Origin: a virus
Virus record (IMG/VR): IMGVR_UViG_3300050821_006280
Coordinates: 45,559-109,558 of that record
Strand: one strand, 5' to 3'
Length of the DNA stretch: 64,000 nt
Shown here: positions 43,947 through 49,877 of the stretch, piece by piece
Numbering within the stretch: position 1 is the stretch's first letter
Layout of the letters: the number at the start of each line of letters is the position of its first letter
Notes under the pieces: generated by a model
Databases searched by the model: none
Told to the model about the DNA's origin: nothing
The model's input: the letters and a program-made list of their open reading frames with translations, nothing else
Program-made: the position numbers and the translations under genes

Positions 43947-44036
43947 GGTTGTCGTGACTGTGCTGTACGCGACGTGAGTGTCTGATCTTCGGATCCAGGC
44001 CAGGGCGAGCGACAGGACGGCGAAACGTCGACAACC
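43947..44036 (+). ncRNA. tRNA-sized structured element without T-loop
   Basis: GGTTGTCG (43947-43954) pairs perfectly with CGACAACC (44029-44036), closing a 90 nt element. Inside are an ATC-TTCG-GAT tetraloop hairpin (about 43984-43993) and GACG-gcgaaa-CGTC. It lies exactly between two tRNAs. No ORF or T-loop is present; the function is unknown. Confidence 0.35.
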
Positions 44037-44088
44037 TATTGATAATTTAATAGTTGACGACGCGGGGGCGCACCATCGCCCCCAATAT

Positions 44089-44160
44089 GTCCCCTTAGCT
44101 TAATTGGTAGAGCGCTGCGCTGAAGACGCGGAGACCTCGGTTCGATCCCGAGGGGGGACA
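44089..44160 (+). tRNA. tRNA-Phe(GAA)
   Basis: Acceptor GTCCCCT/GGGGGAC, anticodon arm CTGCG-CTGAAGA-CGCGG, T-loop TTCGATC. The intact Phe gene next to an insert-bearing Phe tRNA. Confidence 0.9.
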
Positions 44161-44166
44161 CAATAT

Positions 44167-44298
44167 GCACCTGATGGTCAACGGTAGACCACCATCCTGA
44201 ACAGATGGCAAATCAAATACCAGGATTGCACCTCGGCTCCTTACGGAGCCAACTAGTGATCCTCACAAGCAGAGAAGGTTCGACTCCTTCCAGGTGCG
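44167..44298 (+). tRNA. tRNA-Phe(GAA) with 65 nt variable-loop insert
   Basis: The tRNA body is complete: acceptor GCACCTG/CAGGTGC, D arm GGTC/GACC, anticodon arm CCATC-CTGAACA-GATGG, T arm GAAGG-TTCGACT-CCTTC. The variable region spans 44209-44273 (65 nt, normal about 5). It forms AGGAT/ATCCT, CAC/GTG and GGCTCC/GGAGCC helices (44222-44263). The same insert occurs in the next two tRNAs. It may be spliced, tolerated, or make this a specialised RNA. Confidence 0.7.
44209..44273 (+). ncRNA. structured insert family, copy 1
   Basis: Helix A 44222-44226/44259-44263, helix B CAC/GTG, internal loop CTC facing AACTA, helix C GGCTCC/GGAGCC with a TTAC loop, then CACAAGC. The helices covary with copies 2 and 3. 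Confidence 0.65.
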
Positions 44299-44304
44299 CA
44301 ACAT

Positions 44305-44434
44305 GGCGCGTATGGGGATGGTCCCCAGCTCTCTTCCAAAGAGTGCAATATCCAGGATGGCACCTCGGCTTGAATAACAAGCCAACCAGCGATCCTCACA
44401 AGCTTTGTCGGTTCGATTCCGGCACGCGCCTCCA
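44305..44434 (+). tRNA. tRNA-Gly(TCC) with 62 nt variable-loop insert
   Basis: Acceptor GGCGCGT/ACGCGCC, D arm GGGG/CCCC with a short loop, anticodon arm GCTCT-CTTCCAA-AGAGT, T arm GTCGG-TTCGATT-CCGGC, encoded CCA. The variable region is 44345-44406. An intact tRNA-Gly(TCC) exists at 46338. Confidence 0.7.
44345..44406 (+). ncRNA. structured insert family, copy 2
   Basis: Helix A AGGAT/ATCCT (44354-44358/44392-44396), helix C GGCTTG/CAAGCC, internal loop CTC facing AACCA, then CACAAGC. Helix B has one A-C mismatch here (CAC/GCG). Confidence 0.65.
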
Positions 44435-44446
44435 CAGTAGCAACAT

Positions 44447-44582
44447 GGGTGAACACAGAGGGAGGGTCCCTCGCCAGCCTTGATAGCTGGAGCCAAAAGC
44501 TCCCAGAATCACACCTCGATCTCAGCAATGGGATCAACTCGTGGTTCTTACACGCCATCCGGTTCGACTCCGGGTTCATCCA
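44447..44582 (+). tRNA. tRNA-Ser(TGA) with 67 nt variable-loop insert
   Basis: Acceptor GGGTGAA/TTCATCC, D stem GAGGG/CCCTC with a 5-nt loop, anticodon arm CCAGC-CTTGATA-GCTGG, T arm TCCGG-TTCGACT-CCGGG. The variable region is 44491-44557. Ser tRNAs normally have a 15-20 nt arm, so the excess is about 50 nt. An intact Ser(TGA) is at 58932. Confidence 0.65.
44491..44557 (+). ncRNA. structured insert family, copy 3
   Basis: Helix A AGAAT/GTTCT (44505-44509/44544-44548), helix B CAC/GTG, helix C GATCTC/GGGATC, internal loop CTC facing AACTC. Base changes relative to copies 1 and 2 keep the pairing. Confidence 0.65.
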
Positions 44583-44595
44583 CTGATTTGTTTTT

Positions 44596-44667
44596 GGGTG
44601 CGTAGCACAATGGAAGTGCAGTTGATTCTTAATCAATTGGTTCCGAGTTCGAGTCTCGGCGCACCCA
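44596..44667 (+). tRNA. tRNA-Lys(CTT)
   Basis: Acceptor GGGTGCG/CGCACCC, D arm GCAC/GTGC, anticodon loop TTCTTAA, T arm CCGAG-TTCGAGT-CTCGG. Confidence 0.9.
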
Positions 44668-44670
44668 CTA

Positions 44671-44701
44671 TTGAACGGGTTCGATTCCCTCCCTGGGCAC
44701 T
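44671..44701 (+). pseudogene. tRNA 3' fragment
   Basis: A T-arm-like GGG-TTCGATT-CCC followed by CCTGGGCAC, the same ending as tRNA-Leu(TAA) at 54719, but with no 5' half. A remnant left by recombination. Confidence 0.5.
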
Positions 44702-44790
44702 ATCCTGTGGTAAGATCAAATGGAGCGCAGATGCAGGTAATCGCCTCGACGTTCTCCAGTCTGATCTTTACCCCAGGGCTTTCTTCCGAT

Positions 44791-44879
44791 GGAAGGGTTT
44801 GCACATTGGCAAGTCAGCACCGCTCGAAACGGTGTGGGCCGGGTAACTGGCTCTGGGAGTTCGACTCTCTCCCCTTCCG
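44791..44879 (+). tRNA. tRNA-Ser(CGA)
   Basis: Acceptor GGAAGGG/CCCTTCC, anticodon arm CACCG-CTCGAAA-CGGTG, long class II variable arm, T-loop TTCGACT, discriminator G. Confidence 0.88.
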
Positions 44880-44905
44880 CTCTCAATACCAGCAAGGAGT
44901 ACTGC

Positions 44906-45124
44906 ATGCGGACGTGCCCCGAGTGCGCGACATGGCGTGGCGCTACGAGCGAGATCAACGTTCATAAGCGCGGGACGTACTGTCCGACATGCGGTGCTAC
45001 CAGGGCATTTGACGATCCTCTCTCAGAAGAGGATAACGAGATCCAGCACCACACCATGAAGCGGAAGTTGCGCAAGGTGGACTCTTTGAGTGAGGGAGCG
45101 CGCAAGCGTTTGCGCCTCGCATGA
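44906..45124 (+). CDS. zinc-ribbon protein, 72 aa
   Basis: ATG with AAGGAG upstream. CPECATW at the N-terminus and CPTCGATR at about residue 26 form a zinc ribbon; the basic C-terminus (KRKLRKV, RKRLRLA) may bind RNA or DNA. The reading frame extends back into tRNA-Ser but this start is the convincing one. Confidence 0.65.
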   Translation: MRTCPECATWRGATSEINVHKRGTYCPTCGATRAFDDPLSEEDNEIQHHTMKRKLRKVDSLSEGARKRLRLA

Positions 45125-45131
45125 CCAGCTG

Positions 45132-45174
45132 GTGGATCTTGCGCAATATCGTAATCATGTGCAAGATCCACGTT
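45132..45174. repeat. long hairpin, 14-bp arms with one mismatch
   Basis: GTGGATCTTGCGCA and TGTGCAAGATCCAC enclose about 13 bases. No T-tract follows, so it is not a clear terminator. It sits just before a homing-endonuclease-like gene and could be its target or a remnant of the element. Confidence 0.5.
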
Positions 45175-45255
45175 CCAACGCTGTTTCGGTGGATCGGTCC
45201 GTTTTTGTTGTAACCGGATTGATCGACCTCCGTATGGATGATACTGTGCTCTGTA

Positions 45256-45690
45256 ATGCGAGAGCTTAGTCACCACACGAAGGATAAAGGCGATCAAGGA
45301 GTCGGGTTCGTGATCGCTTCGCTTCTTTCCCACAATATCAAGATTGCTCTTCCGCTAAGTGAACATCTTCCGTTTGATCTGATTGCAATTTCTACTTCAG
45401 GACAAATGCGAAAGGTGTCAGTTAAGTATCGTGCGGAAAGAGATAGCAAAATTGAGGTAAGACCAGAAAGTAATTGGTCGAACGCAAAACAGTTCTGCAC
45501 TCGCAAATACGAGCCAGGCGAAGTCGATGCATATGCCATCTACTGTCCTAATACAAAGACGTGCTATTTTGTTCGGGAGTCAGATGCACTTCATGGAATC
45601 ATTCTTCGCATGGAACCGCCAGGCAACGGCCAGACAAAGGGCATACGAATGGCGAAGGATTTCGTAGATCCAAATTCGATATTTGTATAG
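45256..45690 (+). CDS. PD-(D/E)XK homing-endonuclease-like protein, 144 aa
   Basis: Start at the Met of MRELSHHTK. HTKDKGDQGVGFVIASLL, then LPFDLIAISTSGQMRKVSVKYR, gives the Glu/Asp ... Asp ... Val-x-Lys order of the PDDEXK_5 family that includes intron-encoded enzymes such as I-Ssp6803I. No intron is visible. It stands just upstream of tRNA-Ser(GCT), 7 bp away, so it may home into tRNA genes. Confidence 0.65.
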   Translation: MRELSHHTKDKGDQGVGFVIASLLSHNIKIALPLSEHLPFDLIAISTSGQMRKVSVKYRAERDSKIEVRPESNWSNAKQFCTRKYEPGEVDAYAIYCPNTKTCYFVRESDALHGIILRMEPPGNGQTKGIRMAKDFVDPNSIFV

Positions 45691-45697
45691 ATTTCAC

Positions 45698-45786
45698 GGA
45701 AGGATGGCAGAGAGGCTTAATGCGGCGGCTTGCTAAGCCGTTGTGCTGGGTAACCGGTACCGCGGGTTCAAATCCCGCTCCTTCCG
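45698..45786 (+). tRNA. tRNA-Ser(GCT)
   Basis: Acceptor GGAAGGA/TCCTTCC, anticodon loop TTGCTAA, class II variable arm, T-loop TTCAAAT, discriminator G. Confidence 0.9.
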
Positions 45787-45899
45787 CCGGTCAGTGAAAG
45801 GCCTAGTAGCTGACCAAATAAAACGCTCGCACCCAACGTGAGTTCCTCGGCATCGGCCGAAGCGTAAAAAGGAATCCCTGCGAAGGGTCTGGGTGTTTT

Positions 45900-45973
45900 C
45901 CGGGTGTAGCTCAGTTTGGAAGAGCATCCGCTTTGGGAGCGGAGGGTCACTGGTTCAAATCCAGTCTCCCGGA
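45900..45973 (+). tRNA. tRNA-Pro(TGG)
   Basis: Acceptor CCGGGTG/CTCCCGG (one mismatch), D arm GCTC/GAGC, anticodon arm TCCGC-TTTGGGA-GCGGA, T-loop TTCAAAT. Confidence 0.88.
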
Positions 45974-45992
45974 CTACTGTAGTATTCGAGCC

Positions 45993-46214
45993 ATGAGCCG
46001 GCTTCTCTCCGTCGAAATGGCACTGACCATCTTCGTCATGAGCGCCGCCGGTTGCTATGTCGCTCTCACGCTTCGTGATCTATGGCGTCAGTACAGGCGC
46101 TATCGACGATTGAAAAAAGAAGGACCTTCCCCTGGTACCCCGGTGTACTTCGTCTCGAAGCAGGATAGAGCCAAAGACGATACCCCAGTCACGAAGAAGA
46201 CGATCAAACACTAA
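45993..46214 (+). CDS. small membrane protein, 73 aa
   Basis: Start at the Met of MSRLLSVEMAL. A single transmembrane helix (TIFVMSAAGCYVALTL, about 12-28) is followed by a very basic cytoplasmic-like tail (RQYRRYRRLKKE). A lysis or membrane role is possible but no family is recognised. Confidence 0.6.
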   Translation: MSRLLSVEMALTIFVMSAAGCYVALTLRDLWRQYRRYRRLKKEGPSPGTPVYFVSKQDRAKDDTPVTKKTIKH

Positions 46215-46216
46215 AT

Positions 46217-46291
<75 letters not shown>

Positions 46292-46337
46292 GCTTGCAAT
46301 TCAGGACATGTAACAGTACGCTGTTTAAGATCCAAAT

Positions 46338-46413
46338 GCGGGTGTAGCTCAATTGGTAGAGCGCTAGCCTTCCAAGCTGGATGCTGTCGGTTCGAGTCCG
46401 ATCGCCCGCTCCA
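46338..46413 (+). tRNA. tRNA-Gly(TCC)
   Basis: Acceptor GCGGGTG/CGCCCGC, anticodon arm CTAGC-CTTCCAA-GCTGG, T-loop TTCGAGT, encoded CCA. Intact counterpart of the insert-bearing Gly(TCC) at 44305. Confidence 0.9.
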
Positions 46414-46655
46414 TGAGAATCACGAGAGTAATTATCGAAGCTGAAGGCGATATTTCTGGATCAGCTTATCCGCCAACAGAAATACCGGGCTGCGGCCATG
46501 GATATCATGCCAAAGTCACGTATTCAGTCGACATGGAAACTGGCAAATGCGAAGCGGATGTTGACCTTCCAGGACTTGCAATGATTTCGAGTGACAAGTG
46601 GGAGCTTCATCTTCAAGAGGTCGCTGAACGCTGCAAGCGACTCATCAATCAGTAA
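46413..46655 (+). CDS. hypothetical protein, 80 aa
   Basis: The ATG begins at the last base of the tRNA CCA. A beta-rich protein (RVIIEAEGDISG, AKVTYSVDMETGKCEADVDL) with a helical end. No family recognised; a start further in is possible. Confidence 0.55.
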   Translation: MRITRVIIEAEGDISGSAYPPTEIPGCGHGYHAKVTYSVDMETGKCEADVDLPGLAMISSDKWELHLQEVAERCKRLINQ

Positions 46656-46656
46656 T

Positions 46657-46729
46657 GCCCTCATAGCTCATTTGGTAGAGCACCGCTTTCGTAAAGCGGG
46701 GGTGGTCAGTTCGATCCTGACTGGGGGCT
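46657..46729 (+). tRNA. tRNA-Thr(CGT)
   Basis: Acceptor GCCCTCA/TGGGGGC, anticodon arm CCGCT-TTCGTAA-AGCGG, T arm GTCAG-TTCGATC-CTGAC. Confidence 0.9.
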
Positions 46730-46733
46730 CCGT

Positions 46734-46806
46734 GCCGGTGTAGCTCAATTGGCAGAGCGCCTCCCCTGTAAGGAGGATGTTGCGGGTTCGATGCCTGTCG
46801 CCGGCT
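46734..46806 (+). tRNA. tRNA-Thr(TGT), C33
   Basis: Acceptor GCCGGTG/CGCCGGC, anticodon arm CCTCC-CCTGTAA-GGAGG. Position 33 is C instead of the near-universal U. T-loop TTCGATG. Confidence 0.88.
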
Positions 46807-46821
46807 CTAAGGAGAGAAACG

Positions 46822-46980
46822 ATGCCGTGTTGGCCATGCGCAAAAGAGATCGAAGTTGGCAGTCTATGCGCTAGCTGCGAGCGCGGCGGAGATGATGACT
46901 GCGTACGAAAGCAGTCCATTTTCATCAAAAAACGTCGAAGCAATAAGAAGAAACCTCGGTCTCCAGTCACCGGAAAGTGA
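46822..46980 (+). CDS. zinc-binding miniprotein, 52 aa
   Basis: MPCWPCAKEIEVGSLCASC contains two close Cys pairs, and another Cys follows in DDDCVRK. The C-terminus is strongly basic (KKRRSNKKKPR). Good Shine-Dalgarno (AAGGAGAG). Likely nucleic-acid binding. Confidence 0.6.
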   Translation: MPCWPCAKEIEVGSLCASCERGGDDDCVRKQSIFIKKRRSNKKKPRSPVTGK

Positions 46981-46986
46981 TCTTAT

Positions 46987-47038
46987 TCCAGTGTAGCTCA
47001 GTCTGGACAATTACCCAACTGTCTCGTAGTTTTGCTGC
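46987..47038 (+). pseudogene. tRNA 5'-half fragment upstream of homing endonuclease
   Basis: TCCAGTG-TA-GCTC-AGTCTGG is a tRNA 5' end nearly identical to tRNA-Asn at 47446 (TCCAGCG-TA-ACTC-AGTTGG). It ends just after an anticodon-loop-like stretch where the endonuclease ATG begins. No 3' half follows. Confidence 0.65.
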
Positions 47039-47455
47039 ATGAAAAACGATCCAAAAGCCAAAGGGGAGCGATCGGAGGCTATGGTTCTAGCGGCACTTCT
47101 GCGAAGTGGCAAGTCCGTTCTGCGACCGTTCGGTGATAACGAGCGATACGATCTAGTCATTGACGACGGCGAAAAATTCTCCAGAGTTCAATGCAAAACA
47201 GCACGTCGGGTTGGAAACGTCCTTAAATTCGACACGTGTTCATCGTATTCGCACCGCGGTGGGAAGAAAAAAGACTACCGCGGCCAGGTTGAGTTCTTTG
47301 GCATCTACAGTCCAGATGTCGATCGTGTATTCCTTGTTCCAGTCAGTCATGTTGGTACCACGAGCGCATCGCTTAGACTTACTCCGACTGTTAATGGCCA
47401 GCATGTCAACGTTAGGCTTGCTAGCGATTATGAATTGTCTTTCATTCCAGCGTAA
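47039..47455 (+). CDS. PD-(D/E)XK homing-endonuclease-like protein, 138 aa
   Basis: AKGERSEAMVLAALLRSGKSVLRPFGDNERYDLVIDDGEKFSRVQCKTARR follows the PDDEXK_5 pattern: Glu in the first helix, Asp in RYDLVI, and Q-C-K as the (D/E)xK. This family includes tRNA-intron endonucleases. The gene begins where a tRNA 5' half ends. Its last codons (Ile-Pro-Ala-stop) are read from the first ten bases of tRNA-Asn. Confidence 0.75.
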   Translation: MKNDPKAKGERSEAMVLAALLRSGKSVLRPFGDNERYDLVIDDGEKFSRVQCKTARRVGNVLKFDTCSSYSHRGGKKKDYRGQVEFFGIYSPDVDRVFLVPVSHVGTTSASLRLTPTVNGQHVNVRLASDYELSFIPA

Positions 47456-47518
47456 CTCAGTTGGCAGAGTGCCTCACTGTTAATGAGGAGGTCACAGGTT
47501 CGAGTCCTGTCGCTGGAG
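47446..47518 (+). tRNA. tRNA-Asn(GTT)
   Basis: Acceptor TCCAGCG/CGCTGGA, anticodon arm CCTCA-CTGTTAA-TGAGG, T arm ACAGG-TTCGAGT-CCTGT. Its first ten bases double as the end of the endonuclease gene. Confidence 0.9.
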
Positions 47519-47650
47519 CTGTCATTCCTGAGATCGTCACCAGACGACGCCAGGCGGACGTGGTGAAAGTCCACGTGATCTCACAGCCGCTACGGGGCCG
47601 GCAGAAGCACCATCTCCCGCCGCCGTTTGCTCGGTCTTTGGGATGACAAT

Positions 47651-47724
47651 GAACCGCGCGCCGGACTGGGATGGCACTGGCCTGTTAAGCCAGGATAAGC
47701 AGGGTTCGATTCCCTGGCGGTTCG
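47651..47724 (+). tRNA. tRNA-Asn(GTT), second copy
   Basis: Acceptor GAACCGC/GCGGTTC, D arm GCC/GGC, anticodon arm CTGGC-CTGTTAA-GCCAG, T arm CAGGG-TTCGATT-CCCTG. Unrelated in body to the first Asn gene, so separately acquired. Confidence 0.88.
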
Positions 47725-47735
47725 CAGACTAGATT

Positions 47736-47808
47736 GCGAGAGTAGCTCAGCTGGTAGAGCGCATCCTTCCCAAGGATGATGTCGTGGGTTCAAATCCCAT
47801 CTCTTGCT
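47736..47808 (+). tRNA. tRNA-Gly(CCC)
   Basis: Acceptor GCGAGAG/CTCTTGC, anticodon arm CATCC-TTCCCAA-GGATG, T-loop TTCAAAT. Confidence 0.9.
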
Positions 47809-47810
47809 CC

Positions 47811-47899
47811 GACGGCAGTTGGTGTTTGGAGCTTCCCCCGAGCGGAGACGTTCGGAGGATGACGAGCTAGCGGAAGCAGTTCGTCGCCACCTGCCGTCC
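47811..47899 (+). ncRNA. tRNA-sized structured element without T-loop
   Basis: GACGGCAG (47811-47818) pairs with CTGCCGTC (47892-47899), then GGTG/CGCC extends the stem. Two hairpins lie inside: CCGAGCG-gaga-CGTTCGG and GACGA/TCGTC. 89 nt between tRNA-Gly and tRNA-Glu with no ORF. Confidence 0.4.
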
Positions 47900-47908
47900 A
47901 TTTCCACG

Positions 47909-47983
47909 GCGCCATCGTCTACTGGTTAGGACCCGGGCCTTTCACGTCCGAGAAGTGGGGTTCAATTCCCCCTGGCGCCACCA
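47909..47983 (+). tRNA. tRNA-Glu(TTC)
   Basis: Acceptor GGCGCCA/TGGCGCC, anticodon loop CTTTCAC, T-loop TTCAATT, encoded CCA. Confidence 0.9.
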
Positions 47984-47986
47984 TCT

Positions 47987-48061
47987 GGTCCCATAGTCTA
48001 ATGGTTAGGACGCCGGCCTCTCACGTCGGAATTCCGAGTTCAAATCTCGGTGGGATCACCA
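47987..48061 (+). tRNA. tRNA-Glu(CTC)
   Basis: Acceptor GGTCCCA/TGGGATC, anticodon arm CCGGC-CTCTCAC-GTCGG, T-loop TTCAAAT, encoded CCA. Only 3 bp after the previous tRNA. Confidence 0.9.
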
Positions 48062-48066
48062 TGCAC

Positions 48067-48144
48067 GTCCCATTCGTCTAGCTGGCCTAGGACGCTGCCC
48101 TCTCAAGGCGGAAACGGCGAGTTCAAATCTCCCATGGGACACCA
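48067..48144 (+). tRNA. tRNA-Glu(CTC), second copy
   Basis: Acceptor GTCCCAT/ATGGGAC, anticodon arm CTGCC-CTCTCAA-GGCGG, T stem with one C-C mismatch, encoded CCA. Tandem relative of the preceding gene. Confidence 0.85.
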
Positions 48145-48195
48145 CTTCCAAATTGATCAATGGACGGGTAGATTGCTCGATCAAAGGAGATCCAA

Positions 48196-48576
48196 ATGAT
48201 CAAACCTTCTACCCTGTTCATGATCTTGTTTCCCGTCCTGCTTTCTGGCTGCCCTGCCCACACCGATATCAAGGCAACGTTGAAGGATTTCGGTATCGGT
48301 GAGCTGGACTGTGGCAAGGCTGCTGTGGCGAATGAAATGCCGACCATCACTCCCGCAGTTGGGGCTCTCCTCGGTGGCTCCTCGCCAAATGGTCAGTCGC
48401 TTCTCGATGCACTGTTTCGCCAGGCGCCAGAGCTGATTGCGTGTTCGGTGAAGAACTTGATCGCCACCGCTGAGCACCCTGTCATCGGTCAAGAGGTCAA
48501 TCGCATGATGGCTGAGAAGAGTGCAGTCGTCGTGAAGAATGGAAAGGACGCACTTTCTCGTTGGGGTGCGCAATAG
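48196..48576 (+). CDS. lipoprotein, 126 aa
   Basis: MIKPSTLFMILFPVLLSGC is a lipoprotein signal with lipobox LSGC, and AAAGGAG precedes the ATG. The mature part is helical with two further Cys (ELDCGK, LIACSV). It could be an outer-membrane spanin subunit or a small envelope lipoprotein; it lacks the typical Pro-rich spanin sequence. Confidence 0.65.
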   Translation: MIKPSTLFMILFPVLLSGCPAHTDIKATLKDFGIGELDCGKAAVANEMPTITPAVGALLGGSSPNGQSLLDALFRQAPELIACSVKNLIATAEHPVIGQEVNRMMAEKSAVVVKNGKDALSRWGAQ

Positions 48577-48580
48577 GCTG

Positions 48581-48817
48581 ATGTCGAAGAAAGCTCATAT
48601 ACCAGTGATTGAACGGTTGTTGTCTGGCTGGACTCATCCGCAAGGCCCGGACATGGCGTTCAATGATGCCCTTGCCGAATGGCACTCTGACAAGGTGTTC
48701 ACTGGTTCGATCTATGAGTATATGGGCTTGACCTGGGAAGAGTATCGTCGGTGGGCCGGTGATGCGAAGGCAGCCGCGGTCATCCTTCAAGAGAGACGGA
48801 GCCTACGGGCTCAATGA
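48581..48817 (+). CDS. hypothetical protein, 78 aa
   Basis: Start at the Met of MSKKAHIPV, just after the lipoprotein stop. Aromatic-rich C-terminal half (SIYEYMGLTWEEYRRW). A good terminator follows. No family recognised. Confidence 0.6.
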   Translation: MSKKAHIPVIERLLSGWTHPQGPDMAFNDALAEWHSDKVFTGSIYEYMGLTWEEYRRWAGDAKAAAVILQERRSLRAQ

Positions 48818-48822
48818 AACCT

Positions 48823-48856
48823 CCCCTGGGCTCTGCGAAAGCAACCTGGGGTTTTT
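48823..48856 (+). terminator. intrinsic terminator before tRNA-Val
   Basis: CCCCTGG (48823-48829) pairs with CCTGGGG (48845-48851, one T-T mismatch) and TTTTT follows. It ends one base before tRNA-Val(GAC). Confidence 0.55.
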
Positions 48857-48929
48857 GAGACCATAGCTCAGCTGGTAGAGCGTCGCCTCGACACGGCGAA
48901 GGTCGCAGGTTCGATCCCTGTTGGTCTCA
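48857..48929 (+). tRNA. tRNA-Val(GAC), C33
   Basis: Acceptor GAGACCA/TGGTCTC, anticodon arm TCGCC-TCGACAC-GGCGA with C at position 33, T arm GCAGG-TTCGATC-CCTGT. Confidence 0.87.
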
Positions 48930-48931
48930 CC

Positions 48932-49101
48932 GCTCCCGTTGTCTCAATAGGTAGACCCTATGGGTTCCTGAGAGGGAATGCGTGGGTCGCGCCGAAGTAA
49001 GCAGTGGCCTATTCGCGGTAAGCCACTGACGAACGGCATCCGTAAAGACAGCCATCCTTACGCATGGTGGATGCAGGTACCCAATCCTGCCGGGAGCGCC
49101 A
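48932..49101 (+). tRNA. tRNA-like gene with about 95 nt insert, identity unclear
   Basis: Acceptor GCTCCCG/CGGGAGC is perfect, with D arm GTCT/AGAC, T stem GCAGG/CCTGC (loop TACCCAAT, not TTCRA) and encoded CCA. The anticodon stem can be CTATG (48958-48962)/CATGG (49063-49067) enclosing 100 nt, or the insert may start later with ATGCGT/ACGCAT as its base. It includes a CAGTGGC/GCCACTG hairpin. The sequence differs from the 44 kb inserts. The anticodon cannot be assigned. Confidence 0.45.
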
Positions 49102-49106
49102 ATTCC

Positions 49107-49216
49107 GCTCGCGGAGCGTGTTAAACCGGGTTGATCACCGGCGAAGACCTAGATCCGCCCGCTACGGCAGGAGGCATCCTGCCAGGGATCAGACACGAAA
49201 GAACGTGCTGGCGAGC
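49107..49216 (+). ncRNA. structured spacer element without T-loop
   Basis: GCTCGC (49107-49112) can pair with GCGAGC (49211-49216). Inside, GATCC/GGATC closes a strong GGCAGGA-ggca-TCCTGCC hairpin, with ACCGG/CCGG and CACG/CGTG nearby. No ORF. The 6 bp closure could be chance. Confidence 0.3.
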
Positions 49217-49221
49217 CAAAT

Positions 49222-49297
<76 letters not shown>

Positions 49298-49346
49298 GGA
49301 ACATAAAAGTCGATTCTGGTATTGTTGATCGCATAGGAGGTCAACG

Positions 49347-49571
49347 ATGACGACCCGAACGACCAAAGAAATGGCCGAGGAAGTCCTTGAATCGTTGAAG
49401 TCTGCTCACGAGGACAAGCCTTGGTTCAAAAAGGCAGTACTCGAAACGAGTGACTTGGGCTATGGCGTTGACCTTTGGGTTGATCGCGAGAAGTTCAGGG
49501 CTCGGACCGACAAGTTCATGCCGCCCGGTGCCATCAATCATGTCGTTGTATGCGTAATGGTGCAGGGCTAA
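49347..49571 (+). CDS. hypothetical protein, 74 aa
   Basis: AGGAGG precedes the ATG at ideal distance. A helical N-terminus (KEMAEEVLESLKSA) and an alpha/beta rest (GVDLWVDREKF ... NHVVVCVMVQG). No family recognised. Confidence 0.65.
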   Translation: MTTRTTKEMAEEVLESLKSAHEDKPWFKKAVLETSDLGYGVDLWVDREKFRARTDKFMPPGAINHVVVCVMVQG

Positions 49572-49575
49572 TCGC

Positions 49576-49651
49576 GCCCGTGTAGCTCAGCCTGGACAGA
49601 GCACCGGTTTACGAAGCCGGGTTTGCGGGGGTTCAAATCCCTCCTCGGGCA
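49576..49651 (+). tRNA. tRNA-Arg(ACG)
   Basis: Acceptor GCCCGTG/CTCGGGC (one mismatch), anticodon arm CCGGT-TTACGAA-GCCGG, T-loop TTCAAAT. A34 would need deamination by host TadA to read the CGN codons. Confidence 0.88.
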
Positions 49652-49792
49652 CTTCGCCTCTAGCAATTTGAATGACAGTAGATCAGGATTGGTGTCGTGC
49701 ACCGGAGTGCTGGACCCGTAATGCGCGTTGGTGGCCACCGACGAGTCAAGCCAGCCGGGGATTGATCACGCCCGTTATCACAGTGATCATTT

Positions 49793-49867
49793 GGGCTGGT
49801 AGCTCAACGGGAGAGCAGCGGCTTTGCAAGCCGAAGGTTGTGGGTTCGATCCCCATCCGGTCCACCA
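49793..49867 (+). tRNA. tRNA-Ala(TGC)
   Basis: Acceptor GGGCTGG/CCGGTCC, anticodon arm GCGGC-TTTGCAA-GCCGA, T arm GTGGG-TTCGATC-CCCAT, encoded CCA. Confidence 0.9.
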
Positions 49868-49877
49868 CGAGGTCTAG

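Noticed and set aside
44167-44582. Known ribozyme or group I intron as explanation for the three inserts
   Set aside because: The inserts are 62-67 nt, lack a hammerhead core (CUGAUGA...GAAA) and are far below the size of a group I core.
47590-47907. Leftward 105-codon ORF across tRNA-Asn and tRNA-Gly
   Set aside because: It is antisense to two canonical tRNAs and a structured spacer.
48932-49101. Calling the 100-nt loop a group I intron
   Set aside because: Two short similarities to tRNA-Leu introns are too weak and the P7/P3 core is absent.
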